From: Alicycliphilus denitrificans K601
Lineage (GTDB): Bacteria > Pseudomonadota > Gammaproteobacteria > Burkholderiales > Burkholderiaceae_C
Length of the DNA stretch: 64,000 bases
Assembly: GCF_000204645.1 (NCBI RefSeq)
Contig: NC_015422.1
Span: forward strand, 3,799,001 to 3,863,000
Direction: 5' to 3'
In this document: one piece after another, positions 8,645-16,788 of the stretch
Layout: the number at the start of each line of letters is the position of its first letter
How positions within the stretch are numbered: position 1 is the stretch's first letter
Position numbers and translations under genes: made by a program
Notes under the pieces: model-generated
Told to the model about the DNA's origin: nothing
Databases searched by the model: none
The model's input: the letters and a program-made list of their open reading frames with translations, nothing else

Positions 8645-9376
8645 ATGACTTTTATCAACGTGCCCGCCGGTCGTGTCGCGGCCGCGGACTGCGCCCGCAT
8701 GCAGGCGCTGCTGGCCGCAAATCCCATGCTGAGCGGCGCGCCGGCGGCGGCGCTGGCCGAGCTGGCGCAGCACGCGCGGCTGCGCAGCCATGGCGACGGG
8801 CAGACGCTGTTCTTCGAGGGCGATGTGGCCAGCCACTGCCTGCTGGTGGAGCACGGCGCGGTCGAGGTGCTGCGCTTCGCCGCCTGCGGCAACGAACGCA
8901 TGCTGCACCGCTTCGAGGCCGGCGACCTCGTGGCCGAGGCAGCCATGTTCATGCCCCACGGCCTGTACCCCATGACGGCGCGCGCGGCAGGCCCCACGCG
9001 CGTGTGGCGCCTGCCGCGCACGGCCGTGCGCGCCGCGTGCGAACGCCACCCGGCGCTGGCGCTGCGGTTGCTCGAAGCCCTGAGCCTGCGCCTGTACCGG
9101 CGCGTGAACGAGGTGGACTGGCTCACCCGCAGCAACACCCCGCAGCGCCTGGCCACCTATGTGCTGGCACTGGCCGGCAGCCAGGGAGAGCGCATCGAAC
9201 TGCCCACCAGCCAGCGCCAGCTGGCCGCCCGCCTGGGCGTGCGCGCCGAAACGCTCAGCCGCCTGTTCGCGCAGTGGCAGGCCAGGGGCTGGATCCGCGG
9301 GGAGAGCCGCAGCTGGCGCCTGTGCGACAGCAACGCGCTGCGGCGGCTGGTGCCTCCGGGGGCGGATCCGTTCTAG
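8645..9376 (+). CDS. Crp/Fnr family transcriptional regulator (Dnr/NnrR-like)
   Basis: The protein is 243 aa. An N-terminal cyclic-nucleotide-binding-fold sensor covers about 25-140 (GQTLFFEGDVASHCLLVEHG). A dimer helix follows, then a C-terminal winged helix with recognition helix around RAETLSRLFAQW (200-211). The Fnr N-terminal cysteine cluster is absent, so it is not a classical Fe-S Fnr; Dnr/NnrR-type NO sensors are closer in layout. A GGGGAATGCGGA stretch just before the ATG supplies the ribosome binding site. It diverges from the TonB/ABC/NnrS run, which makes that run its natural candidate target. Confidence 0.85.
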   Translation: MTFINVPAGRVAAADCARMQALLAANPMLSGAPAAALAELAQHARLRSHGDGQTLFFEGDVASHCLLVEHGAVEVLRFAACGNERMLHRFEAGDLVAEAAMFMPHGLYPMTARAAGPTRVWRLPRTAVRAACERHPALALRLLEALSLRLYRRVNEVDWLTRSNTPQRLATYVLALAGSQGERIELPTSQRQLAARLGVRAETLSRLFAQWQARGWIRGESRSWRLCDSNALRRLVPPGADPF

Positions 9377-9411
9377 AGAACCCTCCCGGCGGGCGCCGAT
9401 AATGCTCCTCC

Positions 9412-9771
9412 ATGGAGTCCCTGCGCCGCACCCGCTACCTGGCCCGCCTGCTGCTGGCCTGCTTTGCCGTGGCGCTGGGCGTGGCGATGCTGTCCCCGCT
9501 GGTGCATGCCGGAGGCATGGAGCGGGTCTGCAGCGCCACGGATGGCCCGCGCTGGGTGGCGAAGGGCGGCAACGACTCCGCCACGGACACGCGTGCGCAT
9601 GGGCTGGAATGCGCGCTGTGCCTGCCGTCCATGCTGCCCCCTGCCACGGTGCAGGCCCTGGCAGCCCCCCGGGAGCTGGCGCCCTGCGCCGCGCCGGCGC
9701 CGCGCCAGGCCCACGTGCCACCGCTGAGCCGCGCGCCGTTTCCGCCGCGCGCCCCGCCCGTACAGGCCTGA
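9412..9771 (+). CDS. DUF2946-like small protein with CxxC motif
   Basis: The 119-aa protein has an N-terminal hydrophobic segment (about 11-32), a Cys-x-x-Cys motif (CALC, 67-70) and a Pro-rich C-terminus. This layout matches DUF2946 proteins often found beside copper genes and copper-type TonB receptors. It is followed by the PCu(A)C gene, supporting a copper connection. No clear ribosome binding site is seen, so the start is moderately certain. Confidence 0.6.
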   Translation: MESLRRTRYLARLLLACFAVALGVAMLSPLVHAGGMERVCSATDGPRWVAKGGNDSATDTRAHGLECALCLPSMLPPATVQALAAPRELAPCAAPAPRQAHVPPLSRAPFPPRAPPVQA

Positions 9772-9850
9772 AACCCTCAAGCCTTGCAGGCCACCGCCCC
9801 ACGCGGCGGCCTTGCGTCGTGTCCCCATTTTTCGATTACAGGAATTTGCC

Positions 9851-10336
9851 ATGCAAACCAAGCAACTCACCCCCCGCCTGGCGCTCGCCGCCGCCCTGCT
9901 GCTGTCCGGCCTGGCCCATGCCCAGGTCAGCGTGCAGGACGCCTGGGTCCGCGCCACCGTGCCCCAGCAAAAGGCCACGGGCGCCTTCATGCGGCTAACG
10001 GCCACGCAGGACATGCGCCTGGTCGGCGCCAGTAGCCCCGTGGCGGGCGTGACCGAGGTGCACGAGATGAAGCTCGTGGACAACGTCATGAAGATGCGCG
10101 CCATCCCCGCGCTGGATCTGCCGGCCGGCCAGGCCGTGGAGCTCAAGCCAGGCGGCTACCACATCATGCTGCTGGACCTGAAGCAGCCCGTGGCCCAGGG
10201 CGGCACCGTGCCGCTGACCCTGGTCTTCGAGGGCAAGGACGGCCAGCGCCAGTCGCAGGAACTGCAGGCCCCCGTGCGCGCCCTGGGCGCCGCGGCCGCG
10301 CCGGCCGGGGGGCATGGCAAGCACGGCGGCCACTGA
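9851..10336 (+). CDS. PCu(A)C family periplasmic copper chaperone
   Basis: The 161-aa protein has a signal peptide cleaved after AHA (residue 24). It carries the copper(I) site pattern His71, Met82, His104 and Met106 (H-x10-M-x21-H-x-M), and a His/Gly-rich tail (GGHGKHGGH) that could also bind metal. The ATG at 9851 has an AGGA site 7 bases upstream; an in-frame ATG at 9812 is less likely. The family delivers copper to the CuA site of cytochrome oxidase and has been linked to NosZ maturation. Confidence 0.9.
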   Translation: MQTKQLTPRLALAAALLLSGLAHAQVSVQDAWVRATVPQQKATGAFMRLTATQDMRLVGASSPVAGVTEVHEMKLVDNVMKMRAIPALDLPAGQAVELKPGGYHIMLLDLKQPVAQGGTVPLTLVFEGKDGQRQSQELQAPVRALGAAAAPAGGHGKHGGH

Positions 10337-10391
10337 TTGCGCCCGTGCATGCCACGCGGCCCCGGCGTGGATTCTTGAGTTTTTTATGGCT

Positions 10392-10428
10392 CCAGCGCTT
10401 TACCATCAAGCGCTGGCAGCTATCAAAA
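10392..10428. repeat. Dispersed palindromic repeat, copy 2 (clearest example)
   Basis: CCAGCGCTT, a 6-base loop and AAGCGCTGG form a perfect hairpin, followed by CAGCTATCAAAA. It is intergenic, between the PCu(A)C and MFS genes. Confidence 0.75.
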
Positions 10429-10523
10429 GAATAGTTTCCAATACCCGGGCCGGACACATGCCGCCCGCGGCTTGACCCATAATCGGCCGCTTTGCACGGC
10501 GTCCGCGCCACACGCCTGCCACC

Positions 10524-11756
10524 ATGCACCCTGACGCCCCCGACCTCTGGCGCGGCCCGCGCTGGGCCCTCGCCATCCTGCTGGCATTGCTGGGCATGGT
10601 GGGGCCGTTCTCCATCGACACCTACCTGCCCGCCTTCCCGGCCATCAGCCAGGCCCTTGCCACCACGCCGGTGCAGATGCAGCAGACGCTGTCGGCCTAT
10701 CTGTTCGCCTTCGCCTTCATGACGCTGTTCCACGGCTCGCTGTCGGACAGCTTCGGCCGCCGCCCCGTGGTGCTGTGGGGGCTGGCGGTGTTCACGCTGG
10801 CCTCGATGGGCTGTGCGCTGTCGCAGAGCATCGGCCAGCTGGTGGTCTTCCGGGCGCTGCAGGGGCTGTCGGCGGGCGCGGGCATCGTGGTGTCGCGCGC
10901 GGTGATCCGCGACATCTTCCCGCCGACCCAGGCCCAGCGGGTGATGAGCCAGGTGACCATCTTCTTCGGCGTGGCGCCGGCCATCGCGCCCATGGTGGGC
11001 GGCTGGCTGTCGGTGCACCTGGGCTGGCACAGCGTGTTCTGGTTCCTGACCGGCGTGGGCATGCTCCTGTGGCTGGCCAACTGGCGGCTGCTGCCCGAGT
11101 CGCTGCCGCCGCAGGGCCGCCAGCGCCTGCACCTGGGCCACCTGCTGCGCGGCTACTGGGAGCTGGGCACGAGCCCGCGCTTCCTGCTGCTGGCGCTGGC
11201 CAGCGGCGTGCCGTTCAACGGCATGTTCCTGTACGTGCTGTCGGCGCCTGCCTTCCTGGGCGACCTGCTGGGCCTCGCGCCCACGCAGTTCTTCTGGTTC
11301 TTCATGACCACCATCTCCGGCATCATGGGCGGCGCCTGGATGAGCGGGCGGCTGGCGGGCCGCATCCCGCCCAAGCGCCAGATCCGCCACGGCTTCGTGA
11401 TCATGCTGGCCATGGGGCTCTTGAACCTGGGCGCCAACCTGCTGTTCACGGCCCACGCCGCGTGGGCGATGTGGCCCATCGGCATCTTCTCGTTCGGCTG
11501 GGCGCTGATGGTGCCCGTGGTCACGCTGCTGGTGCTGGACCTGTACCCGCAGCGCCGCGGCATGGCCTCGTCGCTGCAGGCCTTCGTGGGCTCCACGGCC
11601 AACGGGCTGGTGGCGGGCGTGGTGGCGCCGCTGGTAATGCACTCCACCGTGCTGCTGGCCCTGGCGTCGCTGCTGATGATGGGCGTGGGCCTGCTGTCAT
11701 GGGTCTACCTGCACCACCGCTGGCCCGAGATCGGGCGCACGGCGGCGCATTCGTGA
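10524..11756 (+). CDS. MFS transporter, Bcr/CflA drug-resistance subfamily
   Basis: The 410-aa protein has 12 predicted membrane helices. The DHA1/Bcr signature is present: GPFSIDTYLPAFPAI in helix 1, the loop 2-3 motif GSLSDSFGRRPVV and RALQGLSAGAGIVVSRAVIRD. Such proteins export drugs or small peptides (bicyclomycin, chloramphenicol, sulfonamide types). Its stop lies 13 bases before the TTA that borders the composite transposon, so the insertion just missed it. Confidence 0.92.
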   Translation: MHPDAPDLWRGPRWALAILLALLGMVGPFSIDTYLPAFPAISQALATTPVQMQQTLSAYLFAFAFMTLFHGSLSDSFGRRPVVLWGLAVFTLASMGCALSQSIGQLVVFRALQGLSAGAGIVVSRAVIRDIFPPTQAQRVMSQVTIFFGVAPAIAPMVGGWLSVHLGWHSVFWFLTGVGMLLWLANWRLLPESLPPQGRQRLHLGHLLRGYWELGTSPRFLLLALASGVPFNGMFLYVLSAPAFLGDLLGLAPTQFFWFFMTTISGIMGGAWMSGRLAGRIPPKRQIRHGFVIMLAMGLLNLGANLLFTAHAAWAMWPIGIFSFGWALMVPVVTLLVLDLYPQRRGMASSLQAFVGSTANGLVAGVVAPLVMHSTVLLALASLLMMGVGLLSWVYLHHRWPEIGRTAAHS

Positions 11757-11772
11757 GCGCCGGCCAGGTTTA

Positions 11773-12645
11773 GAGCGGCTAACAAAACCATGTCATCATG
11801 AAGCACCTGATCGGCGTTTGACGCTGCATGGGTCGAAACAAGAACAAAGAGATCAGCGCCGCGCTGTTCAAGAAGGTCGCGCCGCTGTTGCCAGTAGTCG
11901 TCGCCTCGGCCAAGGGCGGTCGTCCACGGGTGAGCGACGAGATGGCCCTCAACGGCATCCTGTTTGTGCTGCGCACCGGCATTCCCTGGGAAGAGCTACC
12001 CCAGGAGCTGGGCTTCGGCAGCGGCATGACCTGCTGGCGGCGTCTGCGTGACTGGCAAGCCGCAGGCGTGTGGCATCGCCTGCATCTGCTGTTGCTAGAT
12101 GAGTTGCGCGGCGCCGGCAAGCTGGACTTCAGCCGTGCCAGCATGGATGCGGCCAGCGTGGCCAGCCCCCGGGGGGCCAACACACTGGCCCCAACCCGAC
12201 GGACAGGGGCAAGCTCGGCAGCAAGCGCCACATCATCACGGAGCGCCAAGGCATCCCTCCGATCTTTTGCGTCACGGGCGCCAATCGGCATGACTCGGTC
12301 GTGTTCGAGCAACTGGTCGATGCCTTGCCGACGGTGCGCGGCTGTCGTGGCCGGCCCAGACGCTGGCCGCACAAGTTGCATGCCGACAAGGGCTATGACT
12401 TTGCGCGTTGCCGCGCCCACCTGCGCAAGCTGGGCATCACGGCGCGTATTGCCCGGCGTGGCGTCGAGCGCAATGACAGGCTCGGGCGTCATCGTTGGGT
12501 GGTCGAGCGCACGCACGCCTGGTTGGCTGCCTTGGGCAAGCTGCGGACTCGCTTTGAGCGCCGCATCGACATTCATCTCGCGCTGCTTTCTCTGGCTTGC
12601 TGCATCATCTGCGTTCGCCATCTTGCACCGTTTTGTTAGCCGCTC
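11773..12645 (+). mobile_element. IS5-family insertion sequence, copy 1
   Basis: The element is 873 bp. Its terminal inverted repeats begin GAGCGGCTAACAAAAC on both ends. Flanks are TTA on the left and TAA on the right. It contains one transposase split over two frames. Copy 2 (17872-18744) has the same length and, as far as read, the same sequence. Confidence 0.9.
11828..12639 (+). CDS. IS5-family transposase, orfA/orfB with -1 frameshift
   Basis: The first frame starts at 11828 (MGRNKNKEIS) and carries the N-terminal helix-turn-helix-like region. Homology then continues in the -1 frame after the CCCCC-GGGGGG run at 12166-12176. A slip of the GGG codon would give PRGGQHTGPNPTDRGKLGSK, the usual IS5 junction. 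The fused product is about 270 aa, typical for the family. The DDE residues are seen as SMDA (near the junction), ADKGYDF and the YREX6R-like RWVVERTHAWLAALGK region. The stop codon lies inside the right inverted repeat. Confidence 0.88.
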
Positions 12646-12670
12646 TAAGAACAGTCCTTGATCTGTATGC

Positions 12671-12967
12671 TCAGACTAGGCACTGCCGGTCGAAAAAGGC
12701 TTTGCGCCAGCGCTGCACGCGCACTTCGCGGAACAGCCCGTGGGCATGAAAGGGGTCGCCGGCGATGAAGCGCTCGGCCTCCTCGCGCGTATCCACATCG
12801 ACGATATAGACACCGCCGCCGGCATCGGTGCCGTCGTCGTTGAGCTTGGCGCCCGCAGCCAGGACGATGCCGGCTTGCTGCTGTACATAGGCCAGATGGA
12901 CTTGGCGCAACTCCTTCCGCAAGTGGCTGCGTTCGATGTCATCCCAGGTTTCGATGTGGTAAGGCAT
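12671..12967 (-). CDS. YciI-like domain protein
   Basis: The 98-aa protein has the YciI (dimeric alpha-beta barrel) layout: HLAYVQQQAGIVLAAGAKL followed by GGGVYIVDVDTREEAERFIAGDPF. Such proteins are often small accessory enzymes in aromatic or lactone catabolism, though the reaction is rarely known. The ATG at 12967 is chosen; a TTG at 13009 overlapping the Bug gene stop would add 14 residues. It lies downstream of the Bug gene on the same strand and ends 25 bases from IS copy 1. Confidence 0.75.
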   Translation of the reverse strand: MPYHIETWDDIERSHLRKELRQVHLAYVQQQAGIVLAAGAKLNDDGTDAGGGVYIVDVDTREEAERFIAGDPFHAHGLFREVRVQRWRKAFFDRQCLV

Positions 12968-13005
12968 GCTCAGTCTTTCAGAGGGGGGCAATTGCCGTTG
13001 ATGGT

Positions 13006-13989
13006 TCAATCCAGGGTGGCACCGGAGGCGCGCACGCGTTCCTCCTGCACCGTGCGGTCGTTACGGAGGTACAGAGCGAATGCGGTGGGGGAGGAGGCCA
13101 CCACCGAGTAGGCGTAGGGGTCGATGTACTTGTCGCGGAAGTCCTGCTCCTGCAGCACGGCCCGTGCCGCATTCGCCAGTCGAACGGCCAATGCCGGCGG
13201 CAAGCCCTTGGGGCCCGTCAGTCCGATCAAGAAGCCAGCTTGCACGTCCTTGATGCCGAGCTCCTTGAAGGTCGGGACATGGGGCAGTGCCTTGGGCCGT
13301 TGCTCGGCCGAAACGGCAAGACCCTTGATCTTCTTGTCGACGATGTAGGGGCCGAGGAAGGCCACGGCCAGCATGGTCGCATCCACCTGTCCTGCCATCA
13401 GGTCGGGCAAGATGGGCGCGGCGCCCTTATATGGCACGTGGTTCCACCGGAAGCCTTCATTCTTGCCGAGCATCGCCATGGGCAGATGGGTCACGCCACC
13501 GACTCCGGCCGATGCGTAGTTGACGGGCTCCGAGTTCGAGCGAGCGCGCGCCCGAGCAATGAATTCCTTGGCGGTTTCAGCCGGGAAGTCCGGCCGGACG
13601 GCCAGCACCATGGGCACATGGATCAGCTGGCTGATGGGCACCAAGTCGGTTTCTGGAACGTAGCCCAGCTTCTTGTACAGGAACTGGTTTTGCGTCAGCG
13701 GCGCTTCGGTCGAGACGAACAGCGTATAGCCGTCGGGCTTGGACCTGGCAACGAACTGCGATGCTACGATTTCGTTGGCCCCCGGTTTGTTGTCGATTAC
13801 GACGGGCTGCTTAAGCTCCGCCGACAGGCGCTGGCCCAGAGCCCGGGCCAGCGCGTCCACCGGGCCTCCGGCCGGATAGCCGACTACGAAGGTGATGGCC
13901 TTGCTGGGCCAATCCTGTGCCAACGCCGGTGCTGCGGCACTTGTCAACCCCAAGGCTGCCAGCAGGCAGTATGCGAGTGTCTTGTTCAT
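13006..13989 (-). CDS. Bug/TctC family tripartite tricarboxylate-type substrate-binding protein
   Basis: The 327-aa periplasmic binding protein has a signal peptide ending at ALA-Q (about residue 24), then WPSKAITFVVGYPAGGPVDALARALG, VIDNKPGA and VNYASAGVGG, all Bug family blocks. These proteins bind organic acids and are very abundant in Burkholderiales. No TctA or TctB membrane partners are nearby, so it may work with a transporter elsewhere or act as a sensor. An AGGAG site precedes the ATG. It diverges from the CoA-transferase genes, sharing a 228-bp promoter gap. Confidence 0.92.
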   Translation of the reverse strand: MNKTLAYCLLAALGLTSAAAPALAQDWPSKAITFVVGYPAGGPVDALARALGQRLSAELKQPVVIDNKPGANEIVASQFVARSKPDGYTLFVSTEAPLTQNQFLYKKLGYVPETDLVPISQLIHVPMVLAVRPDFPAETAKEFIARARARSNSEPVNYASAGVGGVTHLPMAMLGKNEGFRWNHVPYKGAAPILPDLMAGQVDATMLAVAFLGPYIVDKKIKGLAVSAEQRPKALPHVPTFKELGIKDVQAGFLIGLTGPKGLPPALAVRLANAARAVLQEQDFRDKYIDPYAYSVVASSPTAFALYLRNDRTVQEERVRASGATLD

Positions 13990-14217
13990 TTGATGAAGTC
14001 TCCTGTGTTTGGATTGATGATCGAGCGGCGGGATGCTAGGAGTCTCTGCGCGCGCCGGCCATTGCGTTCTGTCGAAGACGATGTTTCAGCCACGCAAACG
14101 TCCGTGCTCCAGAAGATGAAACGCTGGTTTTCGCAAAGTCGAATTGCCGGGTCGCGCCACTGCGATCAACATGCCGTCCCGACAACGATCGCATCACACA
14201 ACGAAGGGACATCACAG

Positions 14218-14907
14218 GTGATCAACAAGCAGTTCTCCAGCGCAGCCGAAGCGCTGGCCGACATTCCGGACGGTGCAGTCGTGGGGATCGGTGGATTCGG
14301 CAATTCTGGCGTGCCGCTGGACCTGATCGATGCATTGATCGACCACGCGCCGCACGAACTCACCATCGTCAGCAATAACGCAGGCGGTGGCGAAGTCGGC
14401 TTGGCCCGCCTGCTGCAAGCAGGGCTGGCGCGCAAGCTGGTCTGCTCGTTTCCACGGTCGGCCGATTCCTATGTGTTTGATGGACTGTATCGCAGCGGCA
14501 AGTTGGCGCTGGAACTGGTACCCCAGGGCACGCTGGCCGAGCGGCTCCGAGCCGCCGGGGCGGGCATTGGCGCATTCTTCACACCGACTGCCTACGGGAC
14601 CGTGCTGGCTGAACAGCGCGAAACCCGCGTGCTGAACGGTAAGCCACAGGTGCTGGAGCTGCCCCTACACTTGGACTACGCGTTGGTCAAAGCCGAGTGC
14701 GGGGATCGTTGGGGCAATCTAACCTACCGCAAGTTGGCGCGCAACTTTGGTCCGGTGATGGCCATGGCCGCACGCTGCACTGTCGCGTCCGTGCAAAGCA
14801 TCGTCCCGCTCGGTGAGCTCGACCCAGAAAGCGTCGTGACCCCGGGTATATACGTACGCCGCGTGGTCGAGCGCAGCGCCGCCATCCAGATCCGGGAGGC
14901 CGCATGA
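14218..14907 (+). CDS. pcaI: 3-oxoadipate CoA-transferase subunit A
   Basis: The 229-aa protein starts at a GTG (14218) with GAAGGGA 8 bases upstream. Family I CoA-transferase alpha-subunit features are GIGGFGNSGVP (about 23-33), LTIVSNNAGGGEVG, KLVCSFPRSADSYVFDGLYR and the near-C-terminal PLGELDPESVVTPGIYV. Overall this reads as PcaI/CatI, which moves CoA from succinyl-CoA to 3-oxoadipate. Subunit B overlaps by ATGA. GC and codon use are lower than in flanking chromosomal genes. Confidence 0.9.
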   Translation: MINKQFSSAAEALADIPDGAVVGIGGFGNSGVPLDLIDALIDHAPHELTIVSNNAGGGEVGLARLLQAGLARKLVCSFPRSADSYVFDGLYRSGKLALELVPQGTLAERLRAAGAGIGAFFTPTAYGTVLAEQRETRVLNGKPQVLELPLHLDYALVKAECGDRWGNLTYRKLARNFGPVMAMAARCTVASVQSIVPLGELDPESVVTPGIYVRRVVERSAAIQIREAA

Positions 14908-15557
14908 TGAACGAAGTCCGCAACCGAATCGCCGCGCGCGTCGCGCGGGACATTCCCGAGGGTTCCTATGTGAACCTCGGCATCGGGCTGCCAACCCTGG
15001 TCGCCAACCACATCCCCGCCGACCGCGAGGTGATCCTGCACAGCGAAAATGGCGTGCTCGGCCGTTGGCACCGTTCGGGTGAAGGACAGTTCGATCCCGA
15101 CGTCATCAATGCGGGCAAGGAGCCGATTCACCTGCTGGCCGGCGCAGCGCTCTTTCACCACGCCGACTCGTTCGCGATGATGCGTGGAGGCCATCTGGAC
15201 ATCTGCGTCCTGGGAGGCTTTCAGGTTTCCGAGCGTGGAGACCTCGCCAACTGGCATGCGGGCGATCCGAACGCCATTCCGGCCGTGGGGGGGGCTATGG
15301 ATCTCGCCGTCGGTGCTAAGCGCGTGTTCGTGACCATGGAGCATGTCGGCAAGAACGGTGTGCACAAGATCCTGCGCGAATGCACCTATCCGCTGACCGG
15401 CAGCCGCTGTGTGTCACGCATCTACACCGACCTTGCGGTGTTGGAGGTGCATGCCGATGGTTTGCATGTGATTGAGCTGTCGCCTGGCGTGACGCGCGAG
15501 CAGTTGGCCGCATCCACCGGCGCAGACCTGATTTTTGAGCCGGCGCTCATCGCCTGA
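14904..15557 (+). CDS. pcaJ: 3-oxoadipate CoA-transferase subunit B
   Basis: The 217-aa subunit begins with an ATG overlapping the subunit A stop (ATGA). The catalytic glutamate is in HSENG (Glu48), after the GLPTLVANHIP block. Further family motifs are PIHLLAGAALFHHADSFAMMRGGH and LGGFQVSERGDLANW. Together with subunit A it forms the heteromeric enzyme of the beta-ketoadipate pathway. Other short-chain acid specificities cannot be excluded, but the neighbour muconolactone isomerase favours 3-oxoadipate. Confidence 0.9.
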   Translation: MMNEVRNRIAARVARDIPEGSYVNLGIGLPTLVANHIPADREVILHSENGVLGRWHRSGEGQFDPDVINAGKEPIHLLAGAALFHHADSFAMMRGGHLDICVLGGFQVSERGDLANWHAGDPNAIPAVGGAMDLAVGAKRVFVTMEHVGKNGVHKILRECTYPLTGSRCVSRIYTDLAVLEVHADGLHVIELSPGVTREQLAASTGADLIFEPALIA

Positions 15558-15602
15558 TTTCCCCGCATCCCTATCTCACAGCTTTCAACGAGGAGACTTT
15601 GC

Positions 15603-15881
15603 ATGCTGTTCTGTGCCCGCATGGAAGTGCGCATTCCGCACGACCTGGATCCTGCCTTTGTCCAATCGCTCAAGGAGCGCGAGAAAGCGCGTGCCATCGA
15701 GCTGCAGCAGCAGGGCAAGTTTCTGCACCTGTGGCGTGTGGTCGGCCAATACGCCAATATCAGCATCTTCGACTGTGCCAGCAATGACGAGCTGCATGAG
15801 GTACTAAGCTCACTTCCGCTCTTTCCGTACTTGCAGATCGAGGTCACGCCGCTAGCGCGGCATCCGTCTTCGATCGCCTGA
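15603..15881 (+). CDS. catC: Muconolactone delta-isomerase
   Basis: The 92-aa protein has the CatC family pattern: an acidic/basic N-terminal helix region (LKEREKARAIELQQQGKFLHLWRV is read in parts), WRVVGQYANISIFDC and LPLFPYLQIEVTPLARHP. Usual family length is 90-97 aa. It converts muconolactone to 3-oxoadipate enol-lactone. A GAGGAG site precedes the ATG. It sits 45 bases after pcaJ and 13 bases before the MBL-fold gene, so it is one transcription unit. Confidence 0.92.
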   Translation: MLFCARMEVRIPHDLDPAFVQSLKEREKARAIELQQQGKFLHLWRVVGQYANISIFDCASNDELHEVLSSLPLFPYLQIEVTPLARHPSSIA

Positions 15882-15894
15882 GAGGAAACCGCCC

Positions 15895-16788
15895 ATGTTG
15901 GATACCTACCAGGTCGGTGACGTGCGCATCACTCGCATCCACGAATACTCCGGCCCGACGCACGACCCTAAGTTCCTGCTGCCCGATATGACCCCAGAGC
16001 AGTTGGAGAGCCACCGTAGCTGGATGGCGCCTGAGCATTGGGTTCCAGCAATGAACAAGCTGGTGCTGACGGTGCAGCTGTGGGTCGTGCAGGCGGGCGA
16101 CAGCATCATTGTCGTCGATACCGGCGTCGGCAATCGCAAGCCGCGCGAAGGTATGGCCCGCATGCACCAGCTCAACACACTCGTTCTCGAGTGGCTGGAA
16201 GCGGCCGGCGCCCCGGCTGACCGCGTGACTCATGTCGCGATCACGCATCTGCACATGGACCATGTCGGCTGGAACACGCGCTGGCAGGACAACCGCTGGA
16301 CGCCGACTTTCCCGAACGCCAAGTATCTGCTACCGCATGACGATTACCGCTTCTGCCTGGAAGGCAAGAACAAGGAGCAGCCGCTGGATGTGTTCGGCGC
16401 GGCCTTCGACGATAGTGTGCAGCCGTTGGTCGCTGAAGGTCTGGTGCAAATGATCCGTCCTGGCGATGAGATTGCCGGTTGTTTGCAAGTCGAAGACGCC
16501 TGCGGACACAGTCCGGGGCAGGTCGCGTTCCGGGTACGGTCGCGCGGCGAACAGGCGGTGTTCTGCGGCGATGTATTCCACAATCCCATGCAGATTGTGT
16601 TGCCAGACATTAACTCCGGCTATTGCATCTGGCCTGACAAGGCTCGCCAGACGCGGCGAGCCATGCTGGAGGACTTGGCTCAGTCCGGCGCACTCCTGTT
16701 GCCGGTGCATTTTGGCGATCCATACGCCGGCTACATCCGGCGGGAACAGGGCGGCTACAAGTTCGAGCCTGTAGCGCGGTCGCGCTGA
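15895..16788 (+). CDS. MBL-fold metallo-hydrolase, candidate lactonase of the island
   Basis: The 297-aa protein has a complete metallo-beta-lactamase metal set: His118, His120, Asp122 and His123 (THLHMDHVG), His205 (GHSPGQVAF), Asp226 (GDVFHNP) and His272 (VHFGDP). Related MBL-fold enzymes include AHL and other lactonases. It is the last gene of the pcaI-pcaJ-catC unit. The cluster has no alpha/beta-hydrolase CatD/PcaD for the enol-lactone, so this enzyme may fill that step or open a substituted muconolactone. That role is inferred from position and fold only. Confidence 0.85.
   Translation: MLDTYQVGDVRITRIHEYSGPTHDPKFLLPDMTPEQLESHRSWMAPEHWVPAMNKLVLTVQLWVVQAGDSIIVVDTGVGNRKPREGMARMHQLNTLVLEWLEAAGAPADRVTHVAITHLHMDHVGWNTRWQDNRWTPTFPNAKYLLPHDDYRFCLEGKNKEQPLDVFGAAFDDSVQPLVAEGLVQMIRPGDEIAGCLQVEDACGHSPGQVAFRVRSRGEQAVFCGDVFHNPMQIVLPDINSGYCIWPDKARQTRRAMLEDLAQSGALLLPVHFGDPYAGYIRREQGGYKFEPVARSR

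Noticed and set aside
12671-13009. TTG start at 13009 for the YciI-like gene
   Set aside because: It would add 14 residues without family similarity. The ATG at 12967 fits the domain start better.
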